A stretch of 64,000 nucleotides of DNA from Pengzhenrongella frigida (GTDB lineage: Bacteria; Actinomycetota; Actinomycetes; Actinomycetales; Cellulomonadaceae). The translations under genes and the position numbers were made by a program. The stretch lies in NCBI RefSeq assembly GCF_004168625.1, contig NZ_SDWW01000021.1:1-64000 (forward strand), written 5' to 3'. The notes below the pieces were generated by a model. That model ran no database searches, was not told the DNA's origin, and saw only the letters and a list, made by a program, of their open reading frames with translations. Shown in pieces: positions 10,052-18,462 of the stretch; position 1 is the first letter of the stretch, and each line of letters opens with the position of its first letter.

Positions 10052-10537
10052 ATGACGGACGACCGGCTGAACCTCACGCACGTCGACGAGCGCGGTGCGG
10101 CCCGGATGGTGGACGTGAGCGCGAAGGACGTCACCGTCCGCAGCGCGACCGCGAGCGGGTTCGTCTCGACGACGCCGATCGTCATCGGGCTGCTGCGCGG
10201 GGAGGGCGTGCCGAAGGGTGACGCGCTCGCCGTCGCGCGCATCGCGGGGATCCAGGCGGCCAAGCGCACGCCCGACCTGGTCCCGCTGTGCCACCCGATC
10301 GCGATCCACGGCGTGACGGTCGACCTCGAGGTCACCGACGACGGCGTCCGGATCGTCGCCACCGTGCGCACCGCCGACCGCACCGGCGTCGAGATGGAGG
10401 CGCTCACCTGCGTGGCCGTGGCCGGCCTCGCGCTGATCGACATGGTCAAGGCCGTCGACCGGGGCGCGACGATCACCGACGTCCGCGTCGAGGAGAAGAC
10501 CGGCGGGCGCAGCGGGACCTGGCGCCGGACCCGGTAG
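10052..10537 (+). CDS. moaC: Cyclic pyranopterin monophosphate synthase MoaC
   Basis: A 161-residue MoaC, which with MoaA converts GTP to cyclic pyranopterin monophosphate in molybdenum cofactor synthesis. The family signatures are clear: ARMVDVSAK near the N-terminus, KRTPDLVPLCHPI in the centre (including the conserved cysteine-histidine pair), and GVEMEALTCVAVAGLALIDM-type sequence with VKAVDRGATI at the C-terminal end. Length is normal. It stands alone; no other moa or moe gene is in the window. The ATG at 10052 is preceded by GAAGGGA at a workable distance. Confidence 0.96.
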   Translation: MTDDRLNLTHVDERGAARMVDVSAKDVTVRSATASGFVSTTPIVIGLLRGEGVPKGDALAVARIAGIQAAKRTPDLVPLCHPIAIHGVTVDLEVTDDGVRIVATVRTADRTGVEMEALTCVAVAGLALIDMVKAVDRGATITDVRVEEKTGGRSGTWRRTR

Positions 10538-10571
10538 TCGACGTCGGCCCTGGTTCGTCTGGGCCAGGCAC

Positions 10572-10610
10572 GACGAAACCCCCGGCGACGTGCTTGCCGG
10601 GGGCCTCGTC
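10572..10610. terminator. Bidirectional terminator hairpin, moaC / ino1
   Basis: The arms CCCCCGGC (10579-10586) and GCCGGGGG (10596-10603) pair perfectly around a 9-nt loop, and an outer pair GACGA / TCGTC extends the structure. It lies between the convergent stops of moaC and ino1, so it can serve both directions. There is no long T-run. Confidence 0.75.
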
Positions 10611-10625
10611 AATCGCGGTGAACGA

Positions 10626-11705
10626 CTAGCGCTCGTTGTCGCCGCGGATGAAGGCCTCGAGCTCCGCGCGGCCCTTGGTGTCTTCCATCTGCACGGGCGG
10701 GGACTTCATGAAGTACGTCGCGGCCGAGAGGATCGGGCCACCGATGCCGCGGTCCTTGGCGATCTTGGCGGCGCGGACGGCGTCGATGATGATGCCGGCC
10801 GAGTTGGGCGAGTCCCAGACCTCGAGCTTGTACTCGAGGTTGAGCGGGACCTCACCGAACGCGCGACCCTCGAGGCGGACGTAGGCCCACTTGCGGTCGT
10901 CGAGCCAGGCGATGTAGTCCGACGGCCCGATGTGGACGTTGCGCGGGGCAAGGTCCTGCTTGAGGTTCGAGGTGACGGCCTGCGTCTTGGAGATCTTCTT
11001 CGACTCGAGGCGCGTGCGCTCCAACATGTTCTTGAAGTCCATGTTGCCGCCGACGTTCAGCTGGTAGGTGCGGTCCAGGATGACGCCGCGGTCTTCGAAG
11101 AGCTTCGCGAGCACGCGGTGCGTGATGGTCGCGCCGACCTGCGACTTGATGTCGTCGCCGACGATCGCGACGCCGGCAGCCTCGAACTTGGCAGCCCACT
11201 CGGGGTCGGACGCGATGAACACGGGCAGGGCGTTGACGAACGCGACCTTCGCGTCGATGGCGCACTGCGCGTAGTACTTCGCGGCCTGCTCCGAACCGAC
11301 CGGCAGGTAGCAGACGAGCACGTCGACGCGGGCTTCCTTGAGCGCGGCGACGATGTCGACGGGCGCTGCGTCGGACTCGTCGATCGTGTCGCTGTAGTAC
11401 ATGCCGAGACCGTCGAGCGTGTGGCCCCGCTGCACGGTCACGCCGAGCGGCGGGACGTCGGCGAACTTGATCGTGTTGTTCTCGCTGGCACCGATGGCCT
11501 CGGACAGGTCGAAACCGACCTTCTTGGCGTCGACGTCGAACGCAGCGACGAACTCCAGGTCGGAGACGTGGTAGTCACCGAACTGCACGTGCATGAGGCC
11601 GGGCACGGTGCTGGTCGGGTCAGCGTCCGCGTAGAAGTGCACGCCCTGGACCAGTGATGACGCGCAGTTGCCGACGCCGATGATGGCGACGCGGATGGAG
11701 GTCAT
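10626..11705 (-). CDS. ino1: Inositol-3-phosphate synthase
   Basis: A 359-residue myo-inositol-1-phosphate synthase of the short prokaryotic type, which converts glucose 6-phosphate to inositol 3-phosphate with NAD+. In actinobacteria the product feeds phosphatidylinositol and mycothiol. The N-terminal Rossmann motif [13 protein letters not shown] and the central [11 protein letters not shown] and [13 protein letters not shown] motifs are typical. The ATG at 11705 overlaps the stop of the upstream PadR-family regulator as ATGA, so the two are one operon. The same ino1-padR pairing occurs in M. tuberculosis (Rv0046c-Rv0047c), which supports regulation of ino1 by this PadR protein. Confidence 0.96.
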   Translation of the reverse strand: MTSIRVAIIGVGNCASSLVQGVHFYADADPTSTVPGLMHVQFGDYHVSDLEFVAAFDVDAKKVGFDLSEAIGASENNTIKFADVPPLGVTVQRGHTLDGLGMYYSDTIDESDAAPVDIVAALKEARVDVLVCYLPVGSEQAAKYYAQCAIDAKVAFVNALPVFIASDPEWAAKFEAAGVAIVGDDIKSQVGATITHRVLAKLFEDRGVILDRTYQLNVGGNMDFKNMLERTRLESKKISKTQAVTSNLKQDLAPRNVHIGPSDYIAWLDDRKWAYVRLEGRAFGEVPLNLEYKLEVWDSPNSAGIIIDAVRAAKIAKDRGIGGPILSAATYFMKSPPVQMEDTKGRAELEAFIRGDNER

Positions 11706-12346
11706 CCTCGCTCCTTCGGTTCTGTGCCGGGACGAGTGCCGTCCACGGCGGGATCGGCGACGGTCGGTTGACCGGTGCCGTTGAGGCTCGCGCGGCGGGT
11801 GCCGCGCTCGTTGTCGATGAGGTCGTCGAGCCAGCGGACCTCTCGCTCCACGCCCTCGAGCCCGTGCCGCTGCAGCTCGAGGGTGTAGTCGTCCATGCGC
11901 TCGCGAGCGCGGTTGAACGACAGGCGGACCGTCTCCAGCCGCTCGGTGAGCCGGCTGCGCCGGCCCTCGAGGATCCGCAGGCGGGTCTCGGCGTCGGTCT
12001 GCGCGAAGAACGCGAACCGCACGTCGAAGTTCTCGTCCTCCCAGGCGGCCGGGCCGGACGAGGCCAGGATCGACTGGAAGTGCTCCTTGCCGTCGGCCGT
12101 GAGCTGGTAGACGATGCGCGCCCGCTTGCCGGACAGGGCGTGCGGCGGGGCGTCGGGGGAGTCGGTGCCGACGATCCAGCCTCGGACGACGAGCGACTTC
12201 AGGCAGGGATACAGCGACCCGTAGGACAGGGCGCGGAACGAGCCGAGCACGAGGTTGAGCCGCTTGCGCAGCTCGTAGCCGTGCAACGGGGACTCGTCGA
12301 GCAGGCCGAGGATGGCCGGCTCGAGAACGTCCGAACGTCCGCGCAC
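11702..12346 (-). CDS. PadR-family transcriptional regulator
   Basis: A 214-residue protein with an N-terminal PadR winged helix ([19 protein letters not shown], then [20 protein letters not shown]) and a C-terminal vinculin-like helical dimerisation part (about residues 110-190). The last ~25 residues are disordered. The GTG at 12346 has a strong GAGGAGGA site. It is the first gene of a two-gene operon with ino1. A 23-bp perfect palindrome lies 63 bp upstream of the start, so autoregulation together with ino1 is likely. The effector cannot be read from the sequence. Confidence 0.92.
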   Translation of the reverse strand: MRGRSDVLEPAILGLLDESPLHGYELRKRLNLVLGSFRALSYGSLYPCLKSLVVRGWIVGTDSPDAPPHALSGKRARIVYQLTADGKEHFQSILASSGPAAWEDENFDVRFAFFAQTDAETRLRILEGRRSRLTERLETVRLSFNRARERMDDYTLELQRHGLEGVEREVRWLDDLIDNERGTRRASLNGTGQPTVADPAVDGTRPGTEPKERG

Positions 12347-12408
12347 AGCGGTCCTCCTCTACGGTGATCGTCGGTACTGCCATGCTTGACCGGCGGCGTT
12401 CGCGCTGC

Positions 12409-12431
12409 CGATGTATCGAATGGATACATCG
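12409..12431. promoter_or_regulatory. Probable PadR operator (perfect 9-5-9 palindrome)
   Basis: The arms CGATGTATC (12409-12417) and GATACATCG (12423-12431) are exact inverted copies around GAATG. The arms contain ATGT and ACAT half-sites, the hallmark of PadR-family operators, although the spacing here is 11 bp. It is one of the few AT-rich spots in this intergenic region and lies upstream of the padR-ino1 operon. Binding by the adjacent PadR protein is inference. Confidence 0.72.
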
Positions 12432-12627
12432 AGAGAGTATGACCAACCGCGCGATCCGGCAACTGTCCGGCGTGCGGAGCAGTCGTGCGCATCGTGTGGA
12501 GCATCCCGGTGTGGAGCCCGGCACCGGGTCTTCTCCCGGGTTGCTCACGCATACTGTTCGCGCAACGGGCAGGTCCGCGCCAGGTCGCGGGGCCCTTGCG
12601 GACTAGTCGTCGGCGGGAAGGCAGGAC

Positions 12628-15018
12628 GTGGCAAGCGCGAATCAGCAGGGTCGATCGGCGGGGTCGTCGCGATCGGCGGGTCGAGGTGCGACGAAGCGTG
12701 CGTCGTCGGGCAAGGGCGCGGCCAACGGCCGGCTCATCGACTACCCGCGGGCGGGCAAGTCCGGCGTCCGGCGCTGGCTGCCGTCCTGGCGGTTGGTGCT
12801 CGGCGTGATCCTCGCGGCCGGGTTCATGCTCCTCGGGCTCGTGGTCGCGGCCTATGCGACGACGACCATCCCCGAGGCGGACGAGTTCGCGCTGGCCGAG
12901 ACGACGACCGTCCGGTACGCGAACAACGCCGACGGCACCCCCGGCGCCGTGATGGGGACCTTCGCCGAGCAGAAGCGGGTGCTCGTCGACGCGACGACGC
13001 TCCCCGAGCACGTGGGCCACGCCGTCGTCGCCTCGGAGGACTCCAGCTTCTACGAGAACGCGGGCGTCGACCCCGTCGGGATCGTCCGGGCGTTCGTCAA
13101 CAACGTCAAGGGCGGTGCCACCCAGGGTGCCTCGACGATCACGCAGCAGTACGTCGAGCGGTACTACAACGGCAAGACCACCTCGGACTACGTCGGCAAG
13201 TTCCGGGAAGCCCTGCTCGCGGTGAAGATCAGTCAGAGCCAGGACAAGGAGGTCGTCCTGGGTAACTACCTGAACACGATCTACTTCGGCCGTGGCACCT
13301 ACGGCATCCAGGCGGCGTCCCAGGCGTACTTCGCGGTCGACGCGAAGGACCTGACCGTCGCCCAGGGCGCCCTGCTCGCGGGGATCATCCCGTCGCCGTC
13401 GAACTGGGACCCCAAGACCAACCCCGAGCGGGCGCAGCAGCGTTGGGAGCGCGTCCTGGACCGGATGGTGCTGGGGGGCTGGCTCACGGCCGAGGAGCGC
13501 GCCGCGCAGGTCTACCCCGAGACCATCGAGCCCACGACCTCGCAGACCTTCGCGGGCCCGCAGGGGTACCTGCTCGCGATGGTGAAGGCCGAGCTCATCG
13601 ACAAGGCCTCGTTCACCGAAGACCAGATCAACCGGGTCGGGCTCGACGTCGTCACGACGATCGAGCAGCCGCTCCAGGCCGCGGCCGAGGCGGCCGTGAC
13701 GAGCCTGCGCGACGGCTCCCTCGCCGGCGAGGCCCCGAACGCCGCCACCAAGGTGGGGCTGACGTCGATCGATCCGGCGGACGGCGCGATCGTGGCGCTG
13801 TACGGCGGCCCGGACTACATCACCTCGGCGCAGAACGCCGCGACGCAGGACGTGGCCCAGGCTGGGTCGACCTTCAAGCCGTTCACGCTGGTCGCCGCGC
13901 TGGAGAACGGCGTCAGCCTGAGTGACACCTTCAGCGGCAAGAGCCCGCAGAAGATCGAGGGCTGGGAGAGCGAGACCGGGAAGGTCACCAACTTCGGCTC
14001 GGGCGGCGGGCAGAGCTTCGGCACGATCGACCTCGTCAAGGCCACCGCCGAGTCGGTCAACACCGTGTATGCCCAGCTCAACATCCAGGTGGGACCGGAC
14101 AAGACCGCCGAGGTCGCCCACCGGGCGGGCATCACGACCGACGTGACGCAGGTCCCCTCGAACGTGCTGGGCAGCGACGCCGTCCACCCGCTCGACCTCG
14201 CCTCCGCCTACGCGACGTTCGCGGCCCAGGGCTACCACGCCGCACCGTTCATCGTGCGGGAGGCGAAGTACCTCAAGGACGGTGGCATCGCGTACCAGGG
14301 TGCCGGCGCTCGCGAGCAGGTGTTCGCCCCCGAGGTGATGGCCGACGCGACCTACGCGATGACCCAGGTGGTCGAGACGGGGTCGGGCAAGAAGTGGGTC
14401 AAGCCGCTCGGCCGCCCGATCGCCGGCAAGACGGGCACGTCGTCCGACAACAAGTCCGCGTGGTTCGTCGGCTACACCCCGCAGCTCGCGACGTCGGTGG
14501 CGTTCTACCAGCCGACGGCGGACGGGCTCGGTGAGGATCCGATCTCCGAGTTCGGCGGGGTTGCGCAGATCACGGGTGGCACGTGGCCGGCCAAGCTGTG
14601 GGCCGCGTACATGAAGCCGGTGCTCGAGGTGCCCAAGTACGCCGAGGTCGTGGACTTCCCCGAGCGGTCCAACGTGAACAAGAAGAAGCCGACCGCGACC
14701 GCGACCCCGACCCCCACGGCCGAGCCGACGCCGACCGAGGAGGCGCCGGTCGCGCCCACGGAGTCGACGGTGCCGGCCGGACTGGTGGGGATGACCCGGG
14801 CCGACGCGGAGGCCGCGATCATCAACGCCGGGCTCAGCGCCGGCGTGACCGAGGCGGTCGATGCGACCGTGCCGAAGGGGCGGGTCATCAGCGCCTCGCC
14901 CGCGGCGGGGGCCTCGGCGGCGCCCGGCTCGACGGTGGCGATCGTGATCTCCCTCGGTCCGGCGGTCGTGCCAGCGACACCGGTGGAGCCGACGCCGGCC
15001 GGTCCACCGGCCCAGTAA
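12628..15018 (+). CDS. ponA: Bifunctional class A penicillin-binding protein
   Basis: A 796-residue peptidoglycan glycosyltransferase/transpeptidase. A basic N-terminus and one membrane helix (about 56-78) precede a GT51 domain with ASEDSSFYE (near 135), ASTITQQYVE and YLNTIYFGRGTYG. The transpeptidase domain has STFK with the active-site serine near 413, the SVN motif and KTGTS near 600. A Pro/Thr linker leads to one C-terminal PASTA domain (about 710-780) that may sense uncrosslinked peptidoglycan or lipid II. The GTG at 12628 follows a GGAAGGCAGGA stretch. The place just before rpsF-ssb-rpsR-rplI-dnaB matches ponA1 of M. tuberculosis, and a hairpin terminator follows. Confidence 0.95.
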   Translation: MASANQQGRSAGSSRSAGRGATKRASSGKGAANGRLIDYPRAGKSGVRRWLPSWRLVLGVILAAGFMLLGLVVAAYATTTIPEADEFALAETTTVRYANNADGTPGAVMGTFAEQKRVLVDATTLPEHVGHAVVASEDSSFYENAGVDPVGIVRAFVNNVKGGATQGASTITQQYVERYYNGKTTSDYVGKFREALLAVKISQSQDKEVVLGNYLNTIYFGRGTYGIQAASQAYFAVDAKDLTVAQGALLAGIIPSPSNWDPKTNPERAQQRWERVLDRMVLGGWLTAEERAAQVYPETIEPTTSQTFAGPQGYLLAMVKAELIDKASFTEDQINRVGLDVVTTIEQPLQAAAEAAVTSLRDGSLAGEAPNAATKVGLTSIDPADGAIVALYGGPDYITSAQNAATQDVAQAGSTFKPFTLVAALENGVSLSDTFSGKSPQKIEGWESETGKVTNFGSGGGQSFGTIDLVKATAESVNTVYAQLNIQVGPDKTAEVAHRAGITTDVTQVPSNVLGSDAVHPLDLASAYATFAAQGYHAAPFIVREAKYLKDGGIAYQGAGAREQVFAPEVMADATYAMTQVVETGSGKKWVKPLGRPIAGKTGTSSDNKSAWFVGYTPQLATSVAFYQPTADGLGEDPISEFGGVAQITGGTWPAKLWAAYMKPVLEVPKYAEVVDFPERSNVNKKKPTATATPTPTAEPTPTEEAPVAPTESTVPAGLVGMTRADAEAAIINAGLSAGVTEAVDATVPKGRVISASPAAGASAAPGSTVAIVISLGPAVVPATPVEPTPAGPPAQ

Positions 15019-15023
15019 TCCAC

Positions 15024-15057
15024 ACCTGCCGCCCCGGAGGTCTTCGGGGCGGCAGGT
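15024..15057 (+). terminator. Terminator hairpin after ponA
   Basis: ACCTGCCGCCCCG (15024-15036) pairs without mismatch to CGGGGCGGCAGGT (15045-15057) around an 8-nt loop, six bases after the ponA stop. No T-tract follows, as is usual for actinobacterial terminators. Confidence 0.8.
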
Positions 15058-15095
15058 AACCGGTATCGTGGTGGGCTGCTGTGCCCATCGGACCT

Positions 15096-15179
15096 CGTCG
15101 CCTATCGATGCAGGCCCGGGTGCAGCGACGTACAGCCCTCCTGTCACGGAGAGACCGTGACCGCAAAGTCCACAGGAGG
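15096..15179 (+). promoter_or_regulatory. Structured rpsF leader, probable S6:S18 autoregulatory element
   Basis: CCTCCTGT (15137-15144) pairs perfectly with ACAGGAGG (15172-15179), which is the rpsF Shine-Dalgarno sequence. Stacked directly on it, CACGG (15145-15149) pairs with CCGTG (15155-15159). On the 3' side a 12-nt unpaired bulge (15160-15171) contains CCG. A helix with CCG in a bulge next to a second helix is the known design of the S6:S18-binding motif in rpsF leaders, by which excess S6:S18 complex represses the operon. An additional upstream stem, CGTCGC/TGCA with TGCA/GCGACG (15096-15130), may be part of the leader. Structure is seen; binding is inferred. Confidence 0.7.
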
Positions 15180-15190
15180 TGGGTAACCGC

Positions 15191-15481
15191 ATGCGTCAGT
15201 ACGAACTGATGATCATCCTCGACCCCGAGGTCGAAGAGCGCACCGTCGCACCATCGCTCGACAAGTACCTCACGGTGATCAAGACCACCGGCGGCACCGT
15301 CGACAAGGTCGACATCTGGGGCAAGCGCCGTCTGGCGTACGACATCCAGAAGAAGTCCGAAGGCATCTACGCGGTCGTGGACTTCACGGCCAGCTCGGAC
15401 ACCGCCAAGGAGCTCGACCGCCAGCTCGGCCTCAACGAGGTCGTCCTGCGGACCAAGGTCATGCGCGCCGACGCCAAATAG
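15191..15481 (+). CDS. rpsF: 30S ribosomal protein S6
   Basis: A 96-residue S6, which binds 16S rRNA as a complex with S18. It opens [18 protein letters not shown] and keeps the family's [17 protein letters not shown] segment. The ATG at 15191 is preceded by AGGAGGTG at the right distance; an in-frame GTG at 15179 lies inside that ribosome-binding site and is rejected. First gene of the rpsF-ssb-rpsR-rplI operon; its ribosome-binding site is sequestered in the leader hairpin. Confidence 0.98.
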   Translation: MRQYELMIILDPEVEERTVAPSLDKYLTVIKTTGGTVDKVDIWGKRRLAYDIQKKSEGIYAVVDFTASSDTAKELDRQLGLNEVVLRTKVMRADAK

Positions 15482-15531
15482 CGGCGTCGTTCGCACAATC
15501 TGACTCTCAAGACGACAAACGAGGAGCTGGC

Positions 15532-16089
15532 ATGGCTGGTGAGACCGTCATCACGGTAGTCGGGAACCTGACCGGGGACCCGGAGCTGCGCTTCACCCCG
15601 TCGGGTGCGGCCGTGGCCAACTTCACCGTGGCATCCACTCCGAGGACCTTCGACCGCCAGAGCAACGAGTTCAAGGACGGCGACACGCTGTTCATGCGTT
15701 GCTCGATCTGGCGTGAGGCTGCCGAGAACGTGGCCGAGTCCCTGACCAAGGGCACTCGCGTCATCGCCTCCGGCCGGCTCATCCAGCGCTCCTACGAGAC
15801 CCGCGAGGGTGAGAAGCGCACGGTGGTCGAGCTGCAGGTCGACGAGATCGGCCCGTCGCTTCGTTATGCCAGCGCCAAGGTCACCCGCGCCCAGCGCAGC
15901 GGTGGCGGCGGTGGTGGCGGTTTCGGTGGCGGCGGCAACAGCGGTGGCAGTGGCGGGGGCAACAGTGGCGGCGGTGGATTCAGCGGTGGCAGCTCTCAGG
16001 GCGGCCACCAGCAGGACGACCCGTGGGCCACGTCGGGCCCCGGCAACTCGTCGTCGGGCAGCTCGCTCTCCGACGAACCGCCGTTCTGA
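15532..16089 (+). CDS. ssb: Single-stranded DNA-binding protein
   Basis: A 185-residue SSB. Residues 1-115 are the OB-fold ([20 protein letters not shown], then [20 protein letters not shown]). A Gly/Ser-rich linker made largely of GGG and GGN repeats runs from about 123 to 160. The C-terminus ends SDEPPF, the acidic tip with terminal Pro-Phe that recruits replication and repair proteins. It protects single-stranded DNA as a homotetramer. It is the second gene of the ribosomal operon, 50 bp after rpsF, with a GAGGAG site before the ATG. Confidence 0.98.
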   Translation: MAGETVITVVGNLTGDPELRFTPSGAAVANFTVASTPRTFDRQSNEFKDGDTLFMRCSIWREAAENVAESLTKGTRVIASGRLIQRSYETREGEKRTVVELQVDEIGPSLRYASAKVTRAQRSGGGGGGGFGGGGNSGGSGGGNSGGGGFSGGSSQGGHQQDDPWATSGPGNSSSGSSLSDEPPF

Positions 16090-16140
16090 CTCGTCTGTCT
16101 TCCGTTAGTCAACCGGGCGCCGAGCCCGTTCACCACCCAT

Positions 16141-16188
16141 CCCGGGGCATGGCAACGCCCCGGGCTCCGCATCACGACAAGGGAGCCC
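16141..16188 (+). promoter_or_regulatory. Mutually exclusive hairpins in the ssb-rpsR gap
   Basis: CCCGGGGC (16141-16148) pairs perfectly with GCCCCGGG (16157-16164) around an 8-nt loop. An alternative helix, GGGCTCC (16162-16168) with GGAGCCC (16182-16188), shares three bases with the first and would cover the rpsR ribosome-binding region. The two cannot form together, so a switch or processing site is possible; a simple RNA-stability hairpin is the plainer reading. Confidence 0.5.
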
Positions 16189-16192
16189 CACG

Positions 16193-16429
16193 ATGGCCAA
16201 GGCCGTTGTACGCAAGCCCAAGAAGAAGCTGAACCCGCTCAAAGCGGCGAAGATCACCGTTATCGACTACAAGGACACGGCGCTGCTGCGCAAGTTCATC
16301 TCCGACCGCGGAAAGATCCGCGCTCGTCGGGTGACCGGCGTGACCGTCCAGGAACAGCGCGCGATCGCGCGTGCCGTCAAGAACGCTCGCGAGATGGCGC
16401 TCCTGCCGTACTCGTCGTCTGCACGCTGA
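16193..16429 (+). CDS. rpsR: 30S ribosomal protein S18
   Basis: A 78-residue S18 with the conserved core [25 protein letters not shown]-type sequence (here split across residues 24-48) and the C-terminal [21 protein letters not shown]. It pairs with S6 on the small-subunit platform. The N-terminus is basic and carries no CxxC zinc motif, so it is the zinc-independent form. ATG at 16193 follows AAGGGAG; the preceding 103-bp gap contains two competing hairpins. Confidence 0.98.
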   Translation: MAKAVVRKPKKKLNPLKAAKITVIDYKDTALLRKFISDRGKIRARRVTGVTVQEQRAIARAVKNAREMALLPYSSSAR

Positions 16430-16445
16430 GAAGGAGGTTGAACTC

Positions 16446-16898
16446 ATGGCAAAGATCATCCTGACCCACGAGGTCACCGGTCTCGGTGCCCCGGGCGACG
16501 TCGTCGACGTGAAGGACGGGTACGCCCGGAACTTCCTCGTCCCCCGCGGCCTGGCTCACGCCTGGTCCAAGGGCGCCGAGAAGCAGATCACGTCGATCCG
16601 CAAGGCTCGCAAGGCCCGCGAGATCGAGTCGCTCGACGACGCGAAGGCCATTCGGGACTCGCTGCAGTCGAAGACCGTCTCCGTGACGGCCAAGGCCGGA
16701 AACGGCGGCCGCCTGTTCGGTGCCGTCACGACGTCCGAGATCGCCGACGCCGTCAAGGCGGCCGGTGGCCCCTCGGTCGACAAGCGCAAGGTCGAGGTCG
16801 GTCAGCCGATCAAGGCCCTGGGCGACTACACGGTCCAGGTTCGCCTGCACCCGGAGGTCACCGCGACCATCTCGATCACGGTCGTCGCCGCAGCCTGA
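16446..16898 (+). CDS. rplI: 50S ribosomal protein L9
   Basis: A 150-residue L9. The N-terminal globular domain shows [26 protein letters not shown] split over residues 10-36, followed by the long connecting helix and the C-terminal rRNA-binding domain ([20 protein letters not shown]). The ATG at 16446 has AAGGAGG upstream and lies 16 bp after rpsR. It ends the ribosomal operon, followed by a strong hairpin terminator. Confidence 0.98.
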   Translation: MAKIILTHEVTGLGAPGDVVDVKDGYARNFLVPRGLAHAWSKGAEKQITSIRKARKAREIESLDDAKAIRDSLQSKTVSVTAKAGNGGRLFGAVTTSEIADAVKAAGGPSVDKRKVEVGQPIKALGDYTVQVRLHPEVTATISITVVAAA

Positions 16899-16941
16899 TC
16901 CACCAGCTCGTCCCGGTTCGCGCAAGCACCGGTCGCACGCC

Positions 16942-16979
16942 AGAAGGACCCGGCCCCCTCGGGGGGACCGGGTCCTTCT
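16942..16979 (+). terminator. Terminator hairpin after rplI
   Basis: AGAAGGACCCGG (16942-16953) pairs perfectly with CCGGGTCCTTCT (16968-16979), with C-rich and G-rich stretches continuing the helix inside. It lies 43 bp after the rplI stop and closes the ribosomal operon. Confidence 0.85.
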
Positions 16980-17010
16980 GACATCCACCCCCGGCCGATC
17001 CGGCAGATCT

Positions 17011-17074
17011 CGCCGAGTGCGGGCGTTCTGCTGCTCGGCAGGCCTCCGGACCAACCGAAGGCCCGCACTCGGCG
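17011..17074. repeat. Long hairpin element A between convergent genes
   Basis: CGCCGAGTGCGGGC (17011-17024) and GCCCGCACTCGGCG (17061-17074) are perfect 14-bp inverted copies around a 36-bp interior that begins GTTCTGCTGCTCGG. CCTTTT follows the right arm, so it could terminate plus-strand transcripts. It resembles the element at 25114-25168 in its outer bases and interior and also lies between convergent genes. Confidence 0.75.
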
Positions 17075-17111
17075 CCTTTTGGGCGGGTGGGCGGGTGGGC
17101 GGGGGGTGGGG

Positions 17112-18452
17112 TCAGGTTCCCGTGAGCATCCAGGTGGTGGTGCGGGCGCGCAGGCCGGTGGTGACGGCTCGGGCCAGCATGAAGATGCCCGCGAAGGCGG
17201 CCCAGAGGTAGGCGAGGCCGGGCGCGCCGTCGGGGGCCCAGGCGCGGACCGCGAGGGCGACCGGCGCGTACGCGAGCAGGGTCAGCAGGCCGGTCGCTGC
17301 CAGGTACCGGCCGTCGCCGGCGCCGATCAGGACGCCGTCGAGCACGAAGACCCAGCCGGCCATCGGCAGGAAGACCGCCATCACGACCAGCGAGACCGCC
17401 ACCGCTCGGCGCACGTCCGGGTCGGTGGTGAACAGCGGAGCGAGCCACCACCCGCTCACGGCCACCACGACCCCCAGGGCGGCGCCGGCCCCCACCCCCC
17501 AGGTGAGGGTGCGGCGCAGGACGGCGCGGGTCTGGCCGACGTCGGCCGCCCCGAGCGAGAACCCGACCAGCGCCTGCGCGGCGATGGCCAGCGCGTCGAG
17601 CGCGAACGCCGTCAGACCCCAGATCGAGTTCACGACCTGGTGACCGGCGAGGGCGACCTCCCCGAGTCCGGCCGCGACGAACACGGTGAGCAGGATCGCC
17701 AGCCGCAGCGACAGGGTTCGGACGAACAGGGGCGCACCGGCCCGCGCGCTGCCCCAGATCCCGCCCCGAGCCGGTCGCAGCGCCGCCCCCCGGGCGCGGG
17801 CTCCGCGCACGACGACGACGGTCAGCGCGGCCCCCATCCCGAGCTGGGCGAGGGCGGTGCCCAGGCCCGAGCCCGCGATGCCCATCCCGGCGCCGTACAC
17901 GAGGGCGAGGTTGAGCACGGTGTTCACGATCGCGCCGCCGGCGGCCACCCACAGGGGCGTGCGGGTGTCTTGCAGGCCCCGCAGCGCGCCGGTGGCGGCG
18001 AGCACCACGAGCATGCCGGGCAGGCCCGGTGCCGACCACCGCAGGTAGGCGACGGCGTGCTCGGCGACCGCGGGCGTGGCCCCGAGCACCGTGACCGCCC
18101 AGGGGGCCGCCAGCCAGGCGGCCACGGCGAGGAGCAGCCCGAGCCCGGCTCCGAGCCACATCCCGTCCACCCCGAGGGTCAGGGCGCCGCGCGCGTCGCC
18201 CGCACCGATGCGCCGCGAGACCGCGGCCGTGGTCGCGTACGCGAGGAAGACGCAGAGCCCGACGAGCGTGACCAGGACGGTGGACGCGAGCGAGAGACCG
18301 GCGAGCTGCGCCGTGCCCAGGTGACCGACGATGGCCGAGTCGGCGAGCACGAACAGCGGTTCGGCGACGAGCGCGCCGAGGGCCGGGACGGCCAGTGCGA
18401 GGATCCGGGCATCCAGCGCGCGGACCCCCGGTCCACGCCTTGGATCGGCCAC
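17112..18452 (-). CDS. MATE family efflux transporter
   Basis: A 446-residue polytopic protein of the MATE family (DinF-like branch) with about 12 helices. Typical features are the early PLFVLADSAIVGHLGTAQLAGL segment and repeated YLRW.APGLPGMLV-type helices. It probably exports drugs or metabolites using a cation gradient; the substrate is unknown. The GTG at 18452, beginning VADPRRGPG, has an AGGAGA site at proper spacing, whereas an upstream in-frame ATG at 18518 would extend into the DnaA-box region. It is divergent from dnaB. Confidence 0.9.
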   Translation of the reverse strand: MADPRRGPGVRALDARILALAVPALGALVAEPLFVLADSAIVGHLGTAQLAGLSLASTVLVTLVGLCVFLAYATTAAVSRRIGAGDARGALTLGVDGMWLGAGLGLLLAVAAWLAAPWAVTVLGATPAVAEHAVAYLRWSAPGLPGMLVVLAATGALRGLQDTRTPLWVAAGGAIVNTVLNLALVYGAGMGIAGSGLGTALAQLGMGAALTVVVVRGARARGAALRPARGGIWGSARAGAPLFVRTLSLRLAILLTVFVAAGLGEVALAGHQVVNSIWGLTAFALDALAIAAQALVGFSLGAADVGQTRAVLRRTLTWGVGAGAALGVVVAVSGWWLAPLFTTDPDVRRAVAVSLVVMAVFLPMAGWVFVLDGVLIGAGDGRYLAATGLLTLLAYAPVALAVRAWAPDGAPGLAYLWAAFAGIFMLARAVTTGLRARTTTWMLTGT

Positions 18453-18462
18453 AACGAATCTC

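Noticed and set aside
12485-12560. tRNA-like stem pattern in the padR-ponA gap (paired CCCGG stretches)
   Set aside because: No cloverleaf with T-arm GTTCRA sequence or acceptor stem can be drawn; it is only GC-rich self-complementarity.
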